Part shown: positions 32,971 through 43,313 of the stretch, in pieces
How positions within the stretch are numbered: the stretch's first letter is position 1
How the letters are laid out: the number at the start of each line of letters is the position of its first letter
NCBI RefSeq assembly: GCF_011764425.1
Contig: NZ_BLPF01000003.1
Location: 372,001-436,000 of the forward strand
DNA: 64,000 bases
Direction of reading: 5' to 3'
DNA from: Phytohabitans houttuyneae
Lineage (GTDB): Bacteria; Actinomycetota; Actinomycetes; Mycobacteriales; Micromonosporaceae
The notes under the pieces: generated by a model
Told to the model about the DNA's origin: nothing
Databases searched by the model: none
The model's input: only the letters and a program-made list of their open reading frames with translations
Position numbers and translations under genes: made by a program

Positions 32971-34716
32971 ATGAAGCCGATCGCCCTGGCGGCCGCGACG
33001 CTCACCCTGCTCGGCATCGCGATAGCGTCACCGTCGAGCGCCCATCCCCGGCCGGCCACCTACGTAAACCCGGTCTCGGCGCCCGCCGCCGACACGTTCG
33101 CCGACCCGGCCGTGGTCCGCGGCGGCGACGGGTCCTGGTACGCCTTCGGCACCAGCGACCCGCTCAAGGCCGGCGAAACCGTCCACCGGCAGATCCCGAT
33201 CCTGCGCTCGGACGACCTGGTGCGCTGGACGTTCGCCGGCGACGCGTTCACCGCCGCCAACCGCCCCGCCTGGGCCACGCCGACCGCCGGCCTGTGGGCC
33301 CCGGACATCCGCCGCGCCGGCGACCGCTACCTGCTCTACTTCACCGTCACCGACACCACCCTCAACCCCGGCGACGACTCGGCGATCGGCGTCGCGACCG
33401 CGCCCACGCCGCTCGGGCCGTGGACCGACAGCGGCGGCCCCATCGTCGGGCCGAGGCCGGCGCCCGGCGGCGGGTACCTGTGGACGTTCGACCCCGCACA
33501 CCTCGTCGACGCGCAGGGCCGGCAGTGGCTCTACTACGGCTCCTACTTCGGCGGCATCTTCACCGTGCCGCTCGCCGGCGACGGCCTGCGCACCGCCGGC
33601 ACGCCGACCCAGGTCACGATCGACAACCGCTACGAGGGCGCCTACGTCGTACGCCGCAGCGGCTGGTACTACCTGTTCGGCTCGGCCGCCAACTGCTGCG
33701 CCGGCCCGACGACCGGGTACAGCGTCTTCGCCGGCCGCTCCCGCGGCCCCGCGGGCCCGTTCGTGGACCGCGACGGGGTTTCGCTGCTCACCTCGCGGGT
33801 CGGCGGCACCCCGGTGATCCAGCCCAACGGCAACCGCTGGATCGGCACCGGGCACAACGCCGTCGTCACCGACCTGGCCGGCCAGGACTGGCTCGTGTAC
33901 CACGCGATCGACCGGGAGGCGCCCTACCTCAACGAGCCGTACGGCATCAACCGCCGGCCGATGCTCGTCGACCGGCTGGACTGGCGCCACGGCTGGCCCA
34001 CCGTCCGCAATGGACACTGGGCCTCGGACAGGCCGCAGCGCGCGCCGGTCACCGGACGGCACCAGAGCGGCGGCGGTGAAGGTCCGCCGGCGGCCGACCC
34101 GCGACCGGGCCGGCTTGCCGGCTCCGCGTCCGACGAGTTCGCCGGTACGGCGCCCGGGCCGGGCTGGAGCTGGGTGCGGCAGGACCCCGACGCCACGGTC
34201 GAGGGCGGCGCGCTGCGCTGGCCGACCCAGGCCGCCGACCTCGTGGGAGGCGACAACACCGCATCGGTACTCGTCCGCGATGCGCCGGCCGGCGACTACG
34301 TCGTGGAGACCCGGCTCAGCATCGACCTGGGCATCGACACCGTGCGCAACTACCAGCAGGCCGGCCTCGTGGTGTACGCCGGCGACGACGACTTCGCCCG
34401 GCTCAGCCACGTGGCCATCTGGAACACCCGCCAGATCGAGTTCGGCCGCGAGCTGCCGTACGCGGGGCGACTGTCGTACGGCGGCATGGTGGAGGGCCCA
34501 CCCGCCGAGACCACCTGGCTGCGGCTCGCGCACACCACCGCCACGAGCGGCGAGCACCGGTACCGGGCCGGCTACAGCACCGACGGCCGGCACTGGACCT
34601 GGGGTGGCACGTGGACGTTCGGCGCCGGCACGACGCCCCGCATCGGCCTGATCTCCCACGGCGGCGACACTCCACAGGCGACGGCGGTGTTCGACTACTT
34701 CCGCGTGTACCGCTGA
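32971..34716 (+). CDS. secreted GH43 enzyme with C-terminal beta-sandwich
   Basis: A 581-residue secreted protein with a Sec signal (MKPIALAAATLTLLGIAIAS, cleavage after SSA). The GH43 propeller (about 30-350) shows D45 in FADPAVV, D174 in TFDPAHL and E222 in YEGAYVV as the base, modulator and acid. A second domain (about 385-581: DEFAGTAPGPGWSWVRQDP, then YRAGYSTDGRHWTWGG) is the GH43 C-terminal/DUF1349-like concanavalin sandwich common in arabinan and xylan enzymes. The ribosome binding site GAGGAG precedes ATG 32971. It is the last gene of the arabinan operon. Confidence 0.92.
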   Translation: MKPIALAAATLTLLGIAIASPSSAHPRPATYVNPVSAPAADTFADPAVVRGGDGSWYAFGTSDPLKAGETVHRQIPILRSDDLVRWTFAGDAFTAANRPAWATPTAGLWAPDIRRAGDRYLLYFTVTDTTLNPGDDSAIGVATAPTPLGPWTDSGGPIVGPRPAPGGGYLWTFDPAHLVDAQGRQWLYYGSYFGGIFTVPLAGDGLRTAGTPTQVTIDNRYEGAYVVRRSGWYYLFGSAANCCAGPTTGYSVFAGRSRGPAGPFVDRDGVSLLTSRVGGTPVIQPNGNRWIGTGHNAVVTDLAGQDWLVYHAIDREAPYLNEPYGINRRPMLVDRLDWRHGWPTVRNGHWASDRPQRAPVTGRHQSGGGEGPPAADPRPGRLAGSASDEFAGTAPGPGWSWVRQDPDATVEGGALRWPTQAADLVGGDNTASVLVRDAPAGDYVVETRLSIDLGIDTVRNYQQAGLVVYAGDDDFARLSHVAIWNTRQIEFGRELPYAGRLSYGGMVEGPPAETTWLRLAHTTATSGEHRYRAGYSTDGRHWTWGGTWTFGAGTTPRIGLISHGGDTPQATAVFDYFRVYR

Positions 34717-34781
34717 CCGGACCCCCCGCGGCTCGCGCCGTTCACAGCCGGATCACAGTGTCGGTGCCGCACCATGCTGGG

Positions 34782-35756
34782 ATGCGAGCGGCGATGTTCC
34801 ACAGGTACGGCCCGCCCGAGGTGCTCTCGGTGGTCGACGTGCCGACGCCCGTGGTGCGCGACAGCCAGGTGCTGATCCGGGTGCACGCGACCACGGTCAC
34901 GTCGGCGGAGTGCGGCATGCGCCGTGGCGAGCCGCGCTGGGGACGGGTGATCCTCGGGCCGGTCCGCCCCCGCAGGGGCGTACGCGTGCTCGGCCTGGAG
35001 TTCGCCGGCGAGGTGGTGGAGGCGGGACGGTCGGTGGGCCGGTTCCGGGTGGGGGAGCGGGTCTTCGGCTTCACCGGATTCGCGGTCGGCGCCGCGGCGG
35101 AGTACCTGCGGCTGCCCGAGCGGGCGTCGATCGCGGCGATGCCGGCCAACGTCGGTTTCGCCCAGGCCGCCGCGACCGTCGACGGCTTCACCACCGCCTG
35201 GTACTTCCTGCGCGACCTGGCCGACCTGCAGCCGGGCCAGCGGGTGCTGGTGATCGGCGCCTCGGGCAGCATCGGCACCTACGCGGTGCAGCTCGCCCGG
35301 CACCTCGGCGCGGTGGTGCACGGCGTGTGCAGCGGCCGCAACGCCGAGCTTGTCACGTCGCTGGGCGCCGAGCGGGTCTACGACTACACGGTCGAGGACT
35401 TCCGGACCGGCGGCGAGCGGTACGACGCCGTCTTCGACACGGTCGGCCGCAGCTCGTACTCCGCGTGCCGGCCCGTCCTGGCCCCGCGCGGCAGCTACCT
35501 GCCGACCACCGGGCTGGCCAACAACGCCCTGGCGCTCTGGACGGCCGCGCGCGGCGGCCCGCGGGTGCGCACCGGCATGTCGGTACGCAAGCACGCCGCG
35601 CTCGCCGCCCTGCGGGAACTCCTCGAGGCGGACAAGCTCCAGATCGTGATCGACCGCGCGTACCCGCTGGAGGAGATCGTCGAGGCGCACCGCTACGTCG
35701 ACGGCGGCCACAAGGTCGGCAACGTCGTGGTCACCGTGACCGACCCGCCGACCTGA
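34782..35756 (+). CDS. zinc-independent quinone-oxidoreductase-like MDR dehydrogenase
   Basis: A 324-residue medium-chain dehydrogenase. The N-terminal GroES-like domain opens FHRYGPPEVLSVVDVPTP and contains VLGLEFAGEVVEAG. The Rossmann NADPH site is VLVIGASGSIGTYAVQLAR. The catalytic zinc ligands are absent, as in quinone oxidoreductases. The ending HRYVDGGHKVGNVVV is standard. ATG 34782 is preferred because the upstream frame is non-coding; 34794 is also possible. It is probably a monocistronic detoxifying reductase, unrelated to the arabinan operon. Confidence 0.9.
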   Translation: MRAAMFHRYGPPEVLSVVDVPTPVVRDSQVLIRVHATTVTSAECGMRRGEPRWGRVILGPVRPRRGVRVLGLEFAGEVVEAGRSVGRFRVGERVFGFTGFAVGAAAEYLRLPERASIAAMPANVGFAQAAATVDGFTTAWYFLRDLADLQPGQRVLVIGASGSIGTYAVQLARHLGAVVHGVCSGRNAELVTSLGAERVYDYTVEDFRTGGERYDAVFDTVGRSSYSACRPVLAPRGSYLPTTGLANNALALWTAARGGPRVRTGMSVRKHAALAALRELLEADKLQIVIDRAYPLEEIVEAHRYVDGGHKVGNVVVTVTDPPT

Positions 35757-35778
35757 CCGCCCGCCTAGGGTGTCACTC

Positions 35779-36192
35779 ATGCGTACCTTGCACTTCGGCC
35801 TGCGGGTCAGCGATCTGGAACGTTCACTCGCGTTCTACACCGCCGTCGGCTACACGGTCATCGGGACCGTCGAGGGGACGGCGTACGGCAAGCTGACAAT
35901 GCTCCAGCTACCCGGCGACGACTTCGTCACCATCGAGCTGGTCTACGACCCGGCAAAGGGCGAGGCAGGCCCCGGCGTGGGCATCAACCACCTGGTCATC
36001 CAGGTTGAGTCGCTGGACGCCACACGCGCCGACCTTGCCGCCAAAGGCATCGAGCCCGAGCCGATCGAGTATCCCGGCGGCGCCGCCGGGCCGCGGACCT
36101 GCTGGATCACCGACCCAGACGGCTACCGGATCGAGGTGCTCCAGTGGCCGGACGGCCACGCCGACGGCATCACCAAGGCCGACTTCGCCTGA
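35779..36192 (+). CDS. VOC-superfamily (glyoxalase-like) protein
   Basis: A 137-residue two-module vicinal-oxygen-chelate protein resembling lactoylglutathione lyase. LHFGLRVSDLERSLAFYTAVGY and INHLVIQVESLDATRADLAAKG supply the paired beta-alpha-beta-beta-beta units. Metal ligands are suggested by H4, E in TIELVYD, H in INHLVIQ and E in DGYRIEVLQ. Start ATG 35779; a GTG 9 bp upstream is also in frame. It is 22 bp after the dehydrogenase and could be co-transcribed. Substrate unknown. Confidence 0.85.
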   Translation: MRTLHFGLRVSDLERSLAFYTAVGYTVIGTVEGTAYGKLTMLQLPGDDFVTIELVYDPAKGEAGPGVGINHLVIQVESLDATRADLAAKGIEPEPIEYPGGAAGPRTCWITDPDGYRIEVLQWPDGHADGITKADFA

Positions 36193-36573
36193 GCCCAGGG
36201 ACCCACCAGGCGGCACCGGATGTCGCTGAGCCCCCGTCATCCCGCGCGCCAACATCACCGACATGTTCGAAGCCGTTTGCGGCATCGACATCGACGCCCA
36301 CGTCAGCCTGGCGAACCCCTGCACGCCGACGTGACTGCGTCCTCCTCGCCGCGAGGCCAACCCACAACGGCGAAGTCCTGGACGAACCCGGTCGGTGGCT
36401 GACCGCCTCGTTCAGAAACCGCCACTGCGGGATACCGGCTGAATAGCGTTCGGTGATCTGGCGCTTGTGATGCCGATGTCGGCAGCTAAAGGCTGTCGGT
36501 GCTGTGCCTGAGCGGTCCGGGGTGGTGCCTCACTGTGCGGGGTGCACCGCGCTGGCAGATAGCGCGGCTTTCC
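36193..36573. other. 381-bp stretch without a supportable gene
   Basis: Around 36236-36325 one frame reads VIPRANITDMFEAVCGIDIDAHV and could be a gene relic, but it has no start signal and ends in a frameshift. The rest shows nothing. It marks the entry into the relic-rich accessory region. Confidence 0.4.
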
Positions 36574-38831
36574 TCACAGCAGGACGCTGGTGCCGGGCGT
36601 TGCCAGGTTCCACAGGCGTACGCCGCCGGCGTCGGTGGCGGCCAGGATGTCTCGGTTCGTGCTCCAGGCGACGGCGCGGCCCAGCGATGTGGCGGCGGCG
36701 TCGCGTAGCTGGCCGATCTCATTGCCGTTGCCGGCGTTCCACCGGCGTACCGTGCCGTCCTGGCCGGCGGTGACCAGGAAGCGGCCGTCGGGGCTGAAAT
36801 CGACGTCCTGGACGCTGTGGGTGTGTCCGGTCAGTCGGGGGAGGCGCCGTACGCTATTGGTCAGGTCCCACAGCGCCACGGTCCGGTCGCCGGCCGCGGT
36901 GGCGAATAGCTGTCCGTTCGGGCTGAACGCCACGCCGTAGACGCTGTCGGTGGCGTCGGTCAGGGCCTGGTGCAGGCCGAGCTGCCGGGGCTGCGAGTCG
37001 AGGTCGCGGACGTCGTAGATGTTCGCCGCCCCACCGAGCAGGCCGGCCGCGAGACGTTTGCCGTCGGGGCTGAACGCGACGTCCCAGGCACCGGCGCCGC
37101 CGAACGTGGCGATGCGCCGCCGCGTCGCGAGGTCCCATACCCGGGTGCCGAGGACACCCGCTGTGGCCAGGAGCTTGCCGTCAGGGCTGACGTCGACGTC
37201 GAACAGCCGCGCCGTGTTGTTGCCGGCCCTCTCGCCGGGTAGGGGGTCGCCGATCTGGGTGCCGGCCGTCACGTTCCAGAGGCGTACGGTGCCGTCCTGG
37301 CTCGCGGTGGCGAGCGTCTGGCCATCGGGGCGAACGCCACGCCTTCCACCGCACCGCCGTAGGTGCCGCCGCCGTGGCCGGTCAACACGGCGAGCCGGCG
37401 GCGGCTCGCCACGTCCCAGATCTGCGCGGTCTGCCCGATGCCCGCGGCCAGGAGGCTGCCGTCCGGGCTGAAAGCCAGGGCGGCGGCCTCGGACGGCGGT
37501 GCGGTTGTGCCCGCGCCGCCGGTTTGGTCGCCCACGCCGCCGGCTCGGTCGTCGAGGACGCGCCAGGACCCGGCCAGGCCGGCGGCGGCGAGGCTGAGGG
37601 CGAGCAGTCCGATGAGGACCCTCCGCCGAAGCGGTCGCCCTCGGGTCGCGCGGGCGCCCACGGCGGGCGCCTGCACCGCCGTCCCAGCCGGCACGCTGGG
37701 CGCGACGAGGGCTGGGGCGGGCACCGGGGGCTGGGTGCTCACGGGGGCCGGGTCGCGCTGGACGGGTGGGGTGAGCGGGATTGGCCGGGTGCGCAGACTT
37801 CCCTCGGCGACGACGAGTTCGGGGTGGTCGATAGCGGTCGGCGGGATGCCGAGGGCCCGGTGCAGCAGCGTGGCCACCAGCGGGATCCGACTGGAACCGC
37901 CGACGAGCAACACCCCGGCGATCACCTCGCGGGGAACCGCCGCCGCGCGCAGCGTCAGCAGCGTGACCTCCATCGTGCGCTCCAAGTGGGGCCGCGCGAT
38001 CTTCTCGAACTCCTCCCGGGTCACGTGCAAGTCCGCCCCGACCAGCGGTACGTGCAGGTCAGCGGTGGAGTGGCGGGACAGCTGCTCCTTAGCAGCCCGG
38101 ACACCCTGCCACAACGCGCGACGCGAATGCTGGTCGGCCGGCGTCCGCGGCCAGTCCAGACGGCCCCACATCGCGCTCGCCGCGGCCGTGAGGGAACGGA
38201 CATGGCGGACCAGCCCGGCGTCGAGGTCCAGGCCACCAACGTCGCCCAGGCCGTCCGCGGCGACGACGTCGAAACCGTCCGTGGTACGGCGCACGACGCC
38301 GGTATCGAACGTGCCTGCGCCGAGGTCGTACACGACCAGACACCGACCGATGGCCATCTCCCGACCCAGGACGGCGGTGAAATACGCCGCGGCGGCGACC
38401 GGCTCGGCCACCAAGCCAACATCGCCGAGCCCGGCACGACGGGCGGCCTCGGCCAGCACGTCCAAGCGAACACGACGCCAACTGGCCGGATGGGTCAGCA
38501 CCACCTCGTCGAGCGGGCCGCCGGTGACCCGCCGGGCCTCGGCGGCCACCCGGCCGAGCACCGCGGCGACCAGATCGACGACCGACACCTCCCGCTCGCC
38601 GAGCCAGACGGTACCGTCATCGATCCGCCGCTTCGGGTTCGGCTCCAGCCCACCCGGACGCGCCAGGGCCGACCGCTCAGCATCGACACCGGTCAGCAGG
38701 TCCGCACCGGCGAACACAGCCGAGGGCAGCAGCGGAGACCCGTCGAAAAGCAACGGCCGTATCCGCTGGGCCGGCCCGGCGAGAACAGCCACCGTCGCGG
38801 AGGTACCGAAGTCGATCCCCAAGCGGTTCAC
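36574..38831 (-). CDS. Hsp70-like ATPase fused through a TM helix to WD40 repeats; frameshifted
   Basis: A 752-residue fusion once one base is added to the GGGG run (plus strand) at 37327-37330. Residues 1-340 are an actin/Hsp70-like ATPase: phosphate-1 loop [12 protein letters not shown], phosphate-2 [15 protein letters not shown], and adenosine loop [14 protein letters not shown]. There is no Hsp70 substrate-binding domain. A Pro-rich linker leads to a membrane helix at 405-422, then seven or so WD40 blades ([13 protein letters not shown], ...TVALWDL..., [10 protein letters not shown]). GTG 38831 has a GGAGG-type site. Such proteins are known in actinobacteria and thought to be signalling ATPases with an external or peripheral propeller. 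Confidence 0.87.
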
Positions 38832-40124
38832 CGGGCCGCCTCCGCCTCCTTGCCGCAACGAAGCGATCGACCATGGCACGTCAAAGGCCGGGAGGGACGG
38901 CATCAGCACAGATCGTACGGCGGGCCACGCACCGCCGTCGAACGACCGTCACCGTCCAACCCCAGCACCCACCGGCGCGGCGCGGAAAGCCCGCTGGCAG
39001 CTCCTCCCCGCCAGACTCGCTGGCGTCCGTCACCTCCCCCAGCGGACCGCGCCCCCCGGTGGCTGGCGACCGTCACCCCGGCACCGGCAGGGAGCCCGCC
39101 CACGAGCTCAACGGCGCCGGATACCCCGTGAGCCAGAGGGCGGCGCCGGGTACGGCGACAGCTGAAGCGAGCTACAACCCGGTAGCCGCAGCGGCGAGGC
39201 GACCTACAACAGCGCAGTGCGTCACCGTTGGAAGGCGTCGAGCTTCGGCTGGACCTACCAGCCGGCGATCCATAATTACACCGCCTGACGACGCACCCCG
39301 CACGGGACGCGCTATCCACGGCGGAAACGGGCTGCTGCACCTGCTGCTGAACCGATCGTTGTGCTCGGCCATCCAGGTGGCACCCTCGACGAGGCAAAGG
39401 TTCGCGGCATCAGGCCCCGCAGCGCGTTGCCGCCTGACTGACCCCCTCCCGCCAGCAGGAGCCCCACACATCCGACGAACGACGCAGCGCCCCGGCGCCA
39501 GCGCATACGACGCCCGCGACCCACCCAGGTCAGAACCATGATCAGCGCCGGCAGCAAGGGCGGTTCTTATCGTGACAACCATTGGACCTCACTTACCAGA
39601 AGAAGAACCGCATTTTCCCAGTTGAGGCGCCCGACGTGATGGTCGCACCGGTGCGACAGCGGATCACGCATTAGCCTGCGGCCCACCCAACGTGACCACA
39701 GCGCGGGCAGCCGCACAACGCCGCGCAGGCATGCTTCCGCCACCAAGCAGCGTCCATCAGCAGCGCAAGTCACCTTGGCGCGTCCGCGCGCATTGTCTGC
39801 GGCAGAACAGTGCATCGCACGCTGGGCAGACGGCGGCCGATATCGCGGACCAGCCGAGCCACCATGCACCGGCCCAGCGCTCCACCGGCCGCCCCGGCTT
39901 GGCTCCAGCGAGGCGGCCGTGGAACGCTCGGCGAGGCAGGCGCCACCCATTCGCGCATCTGGGTAACCACCGGCGCTCGCATAAACCCCATTCGCGCCAA
40001 TCAGTTTCGCCGAACTGCACGGTCCGGCGTTATGTCGCTATTGAAGCTGACCGCCTCTCGAACCCGACCGTTGACCGTTCTGTACTGTTCCACCAAGGCT
40101 GGCGGACACATCCGAGGAGGCCAC
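38832..40124. other. 1.3-kb gene-free accessory stretch with decayed repeats
   Basis: No frame with both a start signal and protein character. The segment 39600-39835 resembles 58390-58620 over about 230 bp: both begin GAACC.CAT.TTCCCAGTT.AGG and end with CGCGCA(A/T)TGTC.GCGGCA.AA. They look like two decayed copies of one element or gene. Nothing else recognised. Confidence 0.55.
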
Positions 40125-40892
40125 GTGGAAGTCGTGATCCCTGCGGTGGTCGGCGCCCTCGCATCCGTCGTCGTCGTGCTGCTGTCGGCCGTTCTCACGG
40201 CGCGGCATCAGCGGCGGCATGCGGTGGAGGCCGAGCACGACGTCATCCGCGGAACCTACCTCAACCCGCTCCGATACCACGCTGTGGAAAACCACTTCCG
40301 AATCACGGACAACCTCCACAAAGTCAGGCAGCACGGTGGCCACTGGGACGAGCTCGACGTCCTCGCAACCACTGCGGACCTCGCCGACAAGGATCCTGGA
40401 TGGTTCGTTAGCGAGGGCGCCCGCCTGGCAACCGCTACTTACCTGACCGCCTGCCTGCTTGCCCACCTTGCTCGTGTCCGTGACAACGTGCCCTACCTCC
40501 GGCTGACCACCACGGCCGACACCCGCTTGGCGGAACTCACCTTGCAGGTCCACGTCGGAATCCTGCAGGACGGCGGCATGCCCAACGTGGCGCAGATCAG
40601 CCTCGGACAAGAGATGTGGCATCGCGATGAGAAACGCCTCCTCACCTATCGAGAGTTCTGTCAACTGCTCCAAAAACCTGATCGCCGGCCGTGGATTGAG
40701 CCCGTCGTTCTATACCACCTCCAGCTTGGGCGTGGCGAGAACCTTGGCCGGGTCCGGCTCCTCATCGATGCCACCGCGGAACTCGCAGAGTTCCTCGACG
40801 GCCACGTCGGCGGAGCCGAGTCCATCGGAAGCCGGTCGGAGGCGGAACACCGCTATCGCGCCAAGCTCGCACACTATCGCTCAATTGAGTAG
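40125..40892 (+). CDS. membrane-anchored hypothetical protein
   Basis: A 255-residue protein from GTG 40125 behind GAGGAGGCCAC. One N-terminal helix (VIPAVVGALASVVVVLLSAVLTA, about 3-26) is followed by a basic stop-transfer HQRRH and a long soluble alpha-helical part starting RGTYLNPLRYHAVENHFRI. The sequence is well formed, with a normal terminator-like palindrome after the stop. I recognise it only as an actinobacterial hypothetical of unknown function; no catalytic motif is visible. The cytosolic domain probably lies inside, since no signal peptide cleavage site is seen. Confidence 0.7.
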   Translation: MEVVIPAVVGALASVVVVLLSAVLTARHQRRHAVEAEHDVIRGTYLNPLRYHAVENHFRITDNLHKVRQHGGHWDELDVLATTADLADKDPGWFVSEGARLATATYLTACLLAHLARVRDNVPYLRLTTTADTRLAELTLQVHVGILQDGGMPNVAQISLGQEMWHRDEKRLLTYREFCQLLQKPDRRPWIEPVVLYHLQLGRGENLGRVRLLIDATAELAEFLDGHVGGAESIGSRSEAEHRYRAKLAHYRSIE

Positions 40893-40895
40893 GAA

Positions 40896-40911
40896 CGGCC
40901 GACGTCGGCCG
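40896..40911 (+). terminator. hairpin downstream of the 40125 gene
   Basis: Perfect 16-bp palindrome CGGCCGACGTCGGCCG beginning 3 bp after the stop codon. No T tract follows, as is common for actinomycete terminators. Confidence 0.6.
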
Positions 40912-41114
40912 GTCAGCCCAGGTGAGTACGCCCGCGCGGGTGTGTCGTTGACTCCACTACGTGGCAGACGGCAGACTGAACCAGATCGCCCTCTGACGTT
41001 CGTACGCCGCAAGAGCCAACAGGTCGCCGACGCCGTCGAAGGCTCCGCAACGATGGCGAGCGCCCACGTGCGGCTCGCTGTGAGAATGCCAGCGCACGGG
41101 TTCCTTGTTTCCAT

Positions 41115-41143
41115 GATCGGATGCACTGTCTTCGGCATGACCG
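41115..41143 (+). repeat. dispersed repeat, copy 1
   Basis: GATCGGA followed by TGCACTGTCTTCGGCATGAC and CG; the 22-bp core 41122-41143 is identical at 47035-47056. Related, weaker copies are at about 42017 and 48976. It may be an end of a mobile element. The surrounding 40912-41203 holds no other feature I can support. Confidence 0.7.
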
Positions 41144-41203
41144 CGCGCTGAAGCCCCAGCGACGCTAGCGCGGTGTGGCGGTCATCGCGCCGGGCGTCCT
41201 CGG

Positions 41204-41899
41204 TCAGTACTCAGGACGTTGGTTGGGAAGGTCACGGATGATGCGGGGTGCCTCGAAGTCGCGGTTGTCGATGACGATGTCGGCTCGTTCAGCCGGGCGG
41301 ATCTCGGCCAGGTAGAGCTCCTCGCCGGGGATGTAGTACGAGCGGTACTGCTCAGCGGCCGCCTCCGCCGAGTCCATCCACGCCTGATCGCGGATCGTGC
41401 CGCGGTGCAGCACGTCCGCTACCTCGATGTGGAGGTAGACGCGCAAGTCCCAGTGTCGTGACAGGGCCGGCTTCTGCAGGAACCCGCCGTCCGCCACGAG
41501 GATCGCGTCGTCCGAGGTCACGTGGACGCCGGAGTCGATGGGCGTACGACCGCTGAAGTCCATGATCTGCGTGCGGTAGCGACGGTTTCCGCCCGGACCC
41601 AGCGGCGCAAGAAGTTCGTCGCGGATGGCGTCGACGTCGAACATCTCGAAGTAGTAGCTTTCCGGCGAGCCGGGCGGATATTGCGTCCGTTGGTCAACAT
41701 GTCGCTTGAAGTGGTCGATCGTAACGCGGAGCACGGGCCGCGCTGCCTTCGTGCGCAGGGTGGTGGCCAGTTCGTCGGCCAGGGTCGTTTTGCCAGCTGC
41801 GGAGTGGCCGTCGATCCCCACGCGTGTCGAATGATCCAGCCTCAGCGCGAGGATCCGGTCGGCCAACTCGCCGAGCACGTGCTGCCGTATTGTGGTCAT
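41204..41899 (-). CDS. uridine kinase-like P-loop kinase
   Basis: A 231-residue P-loop kinase of the uridine kinase/PRK group. The Walker A is GIDGHSAAGKTT (residues 28-39). HFKRHVDQRTQYPPGSPESYYFEMFD matches the region where uridine kinases bind substrate, and VADGGFLQKPAL is the Walker B/lid region. It would phosphorylate a nucleoside or a similar alcohol with ATP. ATG 41899 has no clear ribosome binding site. It lies alone between relic stretches. Members annotated this way in actinomycetes are often of unproven substrate. Confidence 0.82.
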   Translation of the reverse strand: MTTIRQHVLGELADRILALRLDHSTRVGIDGHSAAGKTTLADELATTLRTKAARPVLRVTIDHFKRHVDQRTQYPPGSPESYYFEMFDVDAIRDELLAPLGPGGNRRYRTQIMDFSGRTPIDSGVHVTSDDAILVADGGFLQKPALSRHWDLRVYLHIEVADVLHRGTIRDQAWMDSAEAAAEQYRSYYIPGEELYLAEIRPAERADIVIDNRDFEAPRIIRDLPNQRPEY

Positions 41900-42269
41900 C
41901 GAGGGAATGATTCCAGAGGCCCGATCGGCGCATCCCAGAGCGCCGCGTTAATAGGCAGGCCCACCAACGGATCGCGGACCGCCGTCGTACTTCCGGAACC
42001 TGGCACCTCGCACACCAACATCGGCATGAGCGGATCCTGGTGGTCGTGCCGGTCGTGCGGGTCAAGTTGGCTCTTTGAGCGGGCGGCCGGACCGCACTCG
42101 ACGTCTTCCTGATTGGCTTCTGTACGACGTCGCCTGGGACCTGAAGGGCACGCAAGCGGAGGAGCGGCATACATCGGTTCGGATGCTTCGTTAGGGGCCG
42201 CTGCCGCCGATCCCGCGCTCTCACGATGCGCCTACGACCGGCTTCGCCTAGTGGCGACTACCCGACGAG
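41900..42269. other. 370-bp stretch without a supportable gene
   Basis: Only short frames without start signals. ACATCGGCATGAGCGG at about 42018-42033 matches the repeat copy near 48990. Confidence 0.5.
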
Positions 42270-42917
42270 TTAGCTGGTGCAGTGCTTGCGGACAGCTTCG
42301 GCCTGCCCCGACTTCTTGAAGGTGGCGATGACCTGCAGGGTGGCCGGCTGGGGCTCCTGAACCCAACGACCTTCCTCGTAGACCATCGTGCGTGTGTCGG
42401 TAACCAACGGGTGCTTCACGGTTACGGTGACCTTGGTGTGTGCGCTGTTGAACCAGCGGGGATCCTCAACCTGCACGGCGAGCATGTCCGCGTTGCCGAG
42501 CGCTTCGTTGCACGCCTTGAACACCTTGGCGTAGTCAGCACGGCTGATGCGCTTCTGGACGCCCGTGCCGTAGGTGTCCCAGGTGCCGGCGTAGTCGCCG
42601 CTGGTGAACCGGTCCCACCCGCGCTGCGCAGCCACCCGGGCGGCCTCCAGGGTCTGCGGCTCACGCGACTGTCGTTCCTCCTCGGCGGACTGCGTCGCGG
42701 CCGTCGGCGAGTCGATCAAGGGGGCGGTCGACTCACTTGCCGGGTCGTTGGGGTTGCCGGCGAATGCCATTGCGATGCCCGCGCCGGCGGCCAGCGCGAC
42801 AACCACCGCGACTGCGAAACCGATGATCAGTCCGGCGTTGCGCTTCCTCTGCGGCTGTACTGCTTGTTGCCCCTGCGGGTAGGGCTGCTGTGCGTCCGCG
42901 GAGGGTTGCTGCGACAT
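42270..42917 (-). CDS. membrane-anchored secreted hypothetical protein (DUF4878-like layout)
   Basis: A 215-residue protein from ATG 42917 behind AAGGAGCCCTC. A Gln/Pro-rich cytosolic N-terminus (QQPSADAQQPYPQGQQAVQPQ) leads to a helix at about 30-53 (AGLIIGFAVAVVVALAAGAG). An extracytoplasmic domain (about 95-215) follows with WDRFTSGDYAGTWDTYG and VKVTVTVKHPLVTDTRTMVYEEGRWVQEP, the two-part alpha+beta cone of NTF2/DUF4878-type proteins. Function unknown; such proteins are frequent in actinomycetes. No operon partner is adjacent. Confidence 0.75.
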   Translation of the reverse strand: MSQQPSADAQQPYPQGQQAVQPQRKRNAGLIIGFAVAVVVALAAGAGIAMAFAGNPNDPASESTAPLIDSPTAATQSAEEERQSREPQTLEAARVAAQRGWDRFTSGDYAGTWDTYGTGVQKRISRADYAKVFKACNEALGNADMLAVQVEDPRWFNSAHTKVTVTVKHPLVTDTRTMVYEEGRWVQEPQPATLQVIATFKKSGQAEAVRKHCTS

Positions 42918-43313
42918 GAGGGCTCCTTCCTTACGCAGGGCCTTTCGACCGGGTGCAGGTGTCGGGACAGCGGCCGGCCAGACTCTGCCGAAAGACCTGC
43001 CGCCGCGTTCCCTGGGGAGACCGGCACGGTAGCTGCCGACGCCAGAACATCGCTGTCGGATCTCGGTCACCGCAGCCGTTCGTCTAGCAGGGTCGAACCC
43101 AAGCGGGTCAGCGGACGCCGTAGGTGACGCCATCCCATACCGGTCGCCCGGAATGTGTTGCCAACAGGCGAACGCGATAGGCCGCCAGTGCCAAGTCCTG
43201 AGTGACAGCGCCAATGACCGATGAGAGCTCAGCGCTGTCCGACTGGACTGGGGCGGCCAGCGGCAGACAGGCAGCCACCGTTGTGACTCGCCGCGCCCGG
43301 GCGGGCATGCTCG
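42918..43313. other. 396-bp stretch without a supportable gene
   Basis: Upstream region of the preceding minus-strand gene, presumably with its promoter. I see no clear -10/-35 pair and no conserved frame. Confidence 0.4.

Noticed and set aside
39810-40124. N-terminal extension of the 40125 membrane protein
   Set aside because: The frame is open upstream but the sequence loses protein character, and GTG 40125 has a proper ribosome binding site just before the membrane helix.
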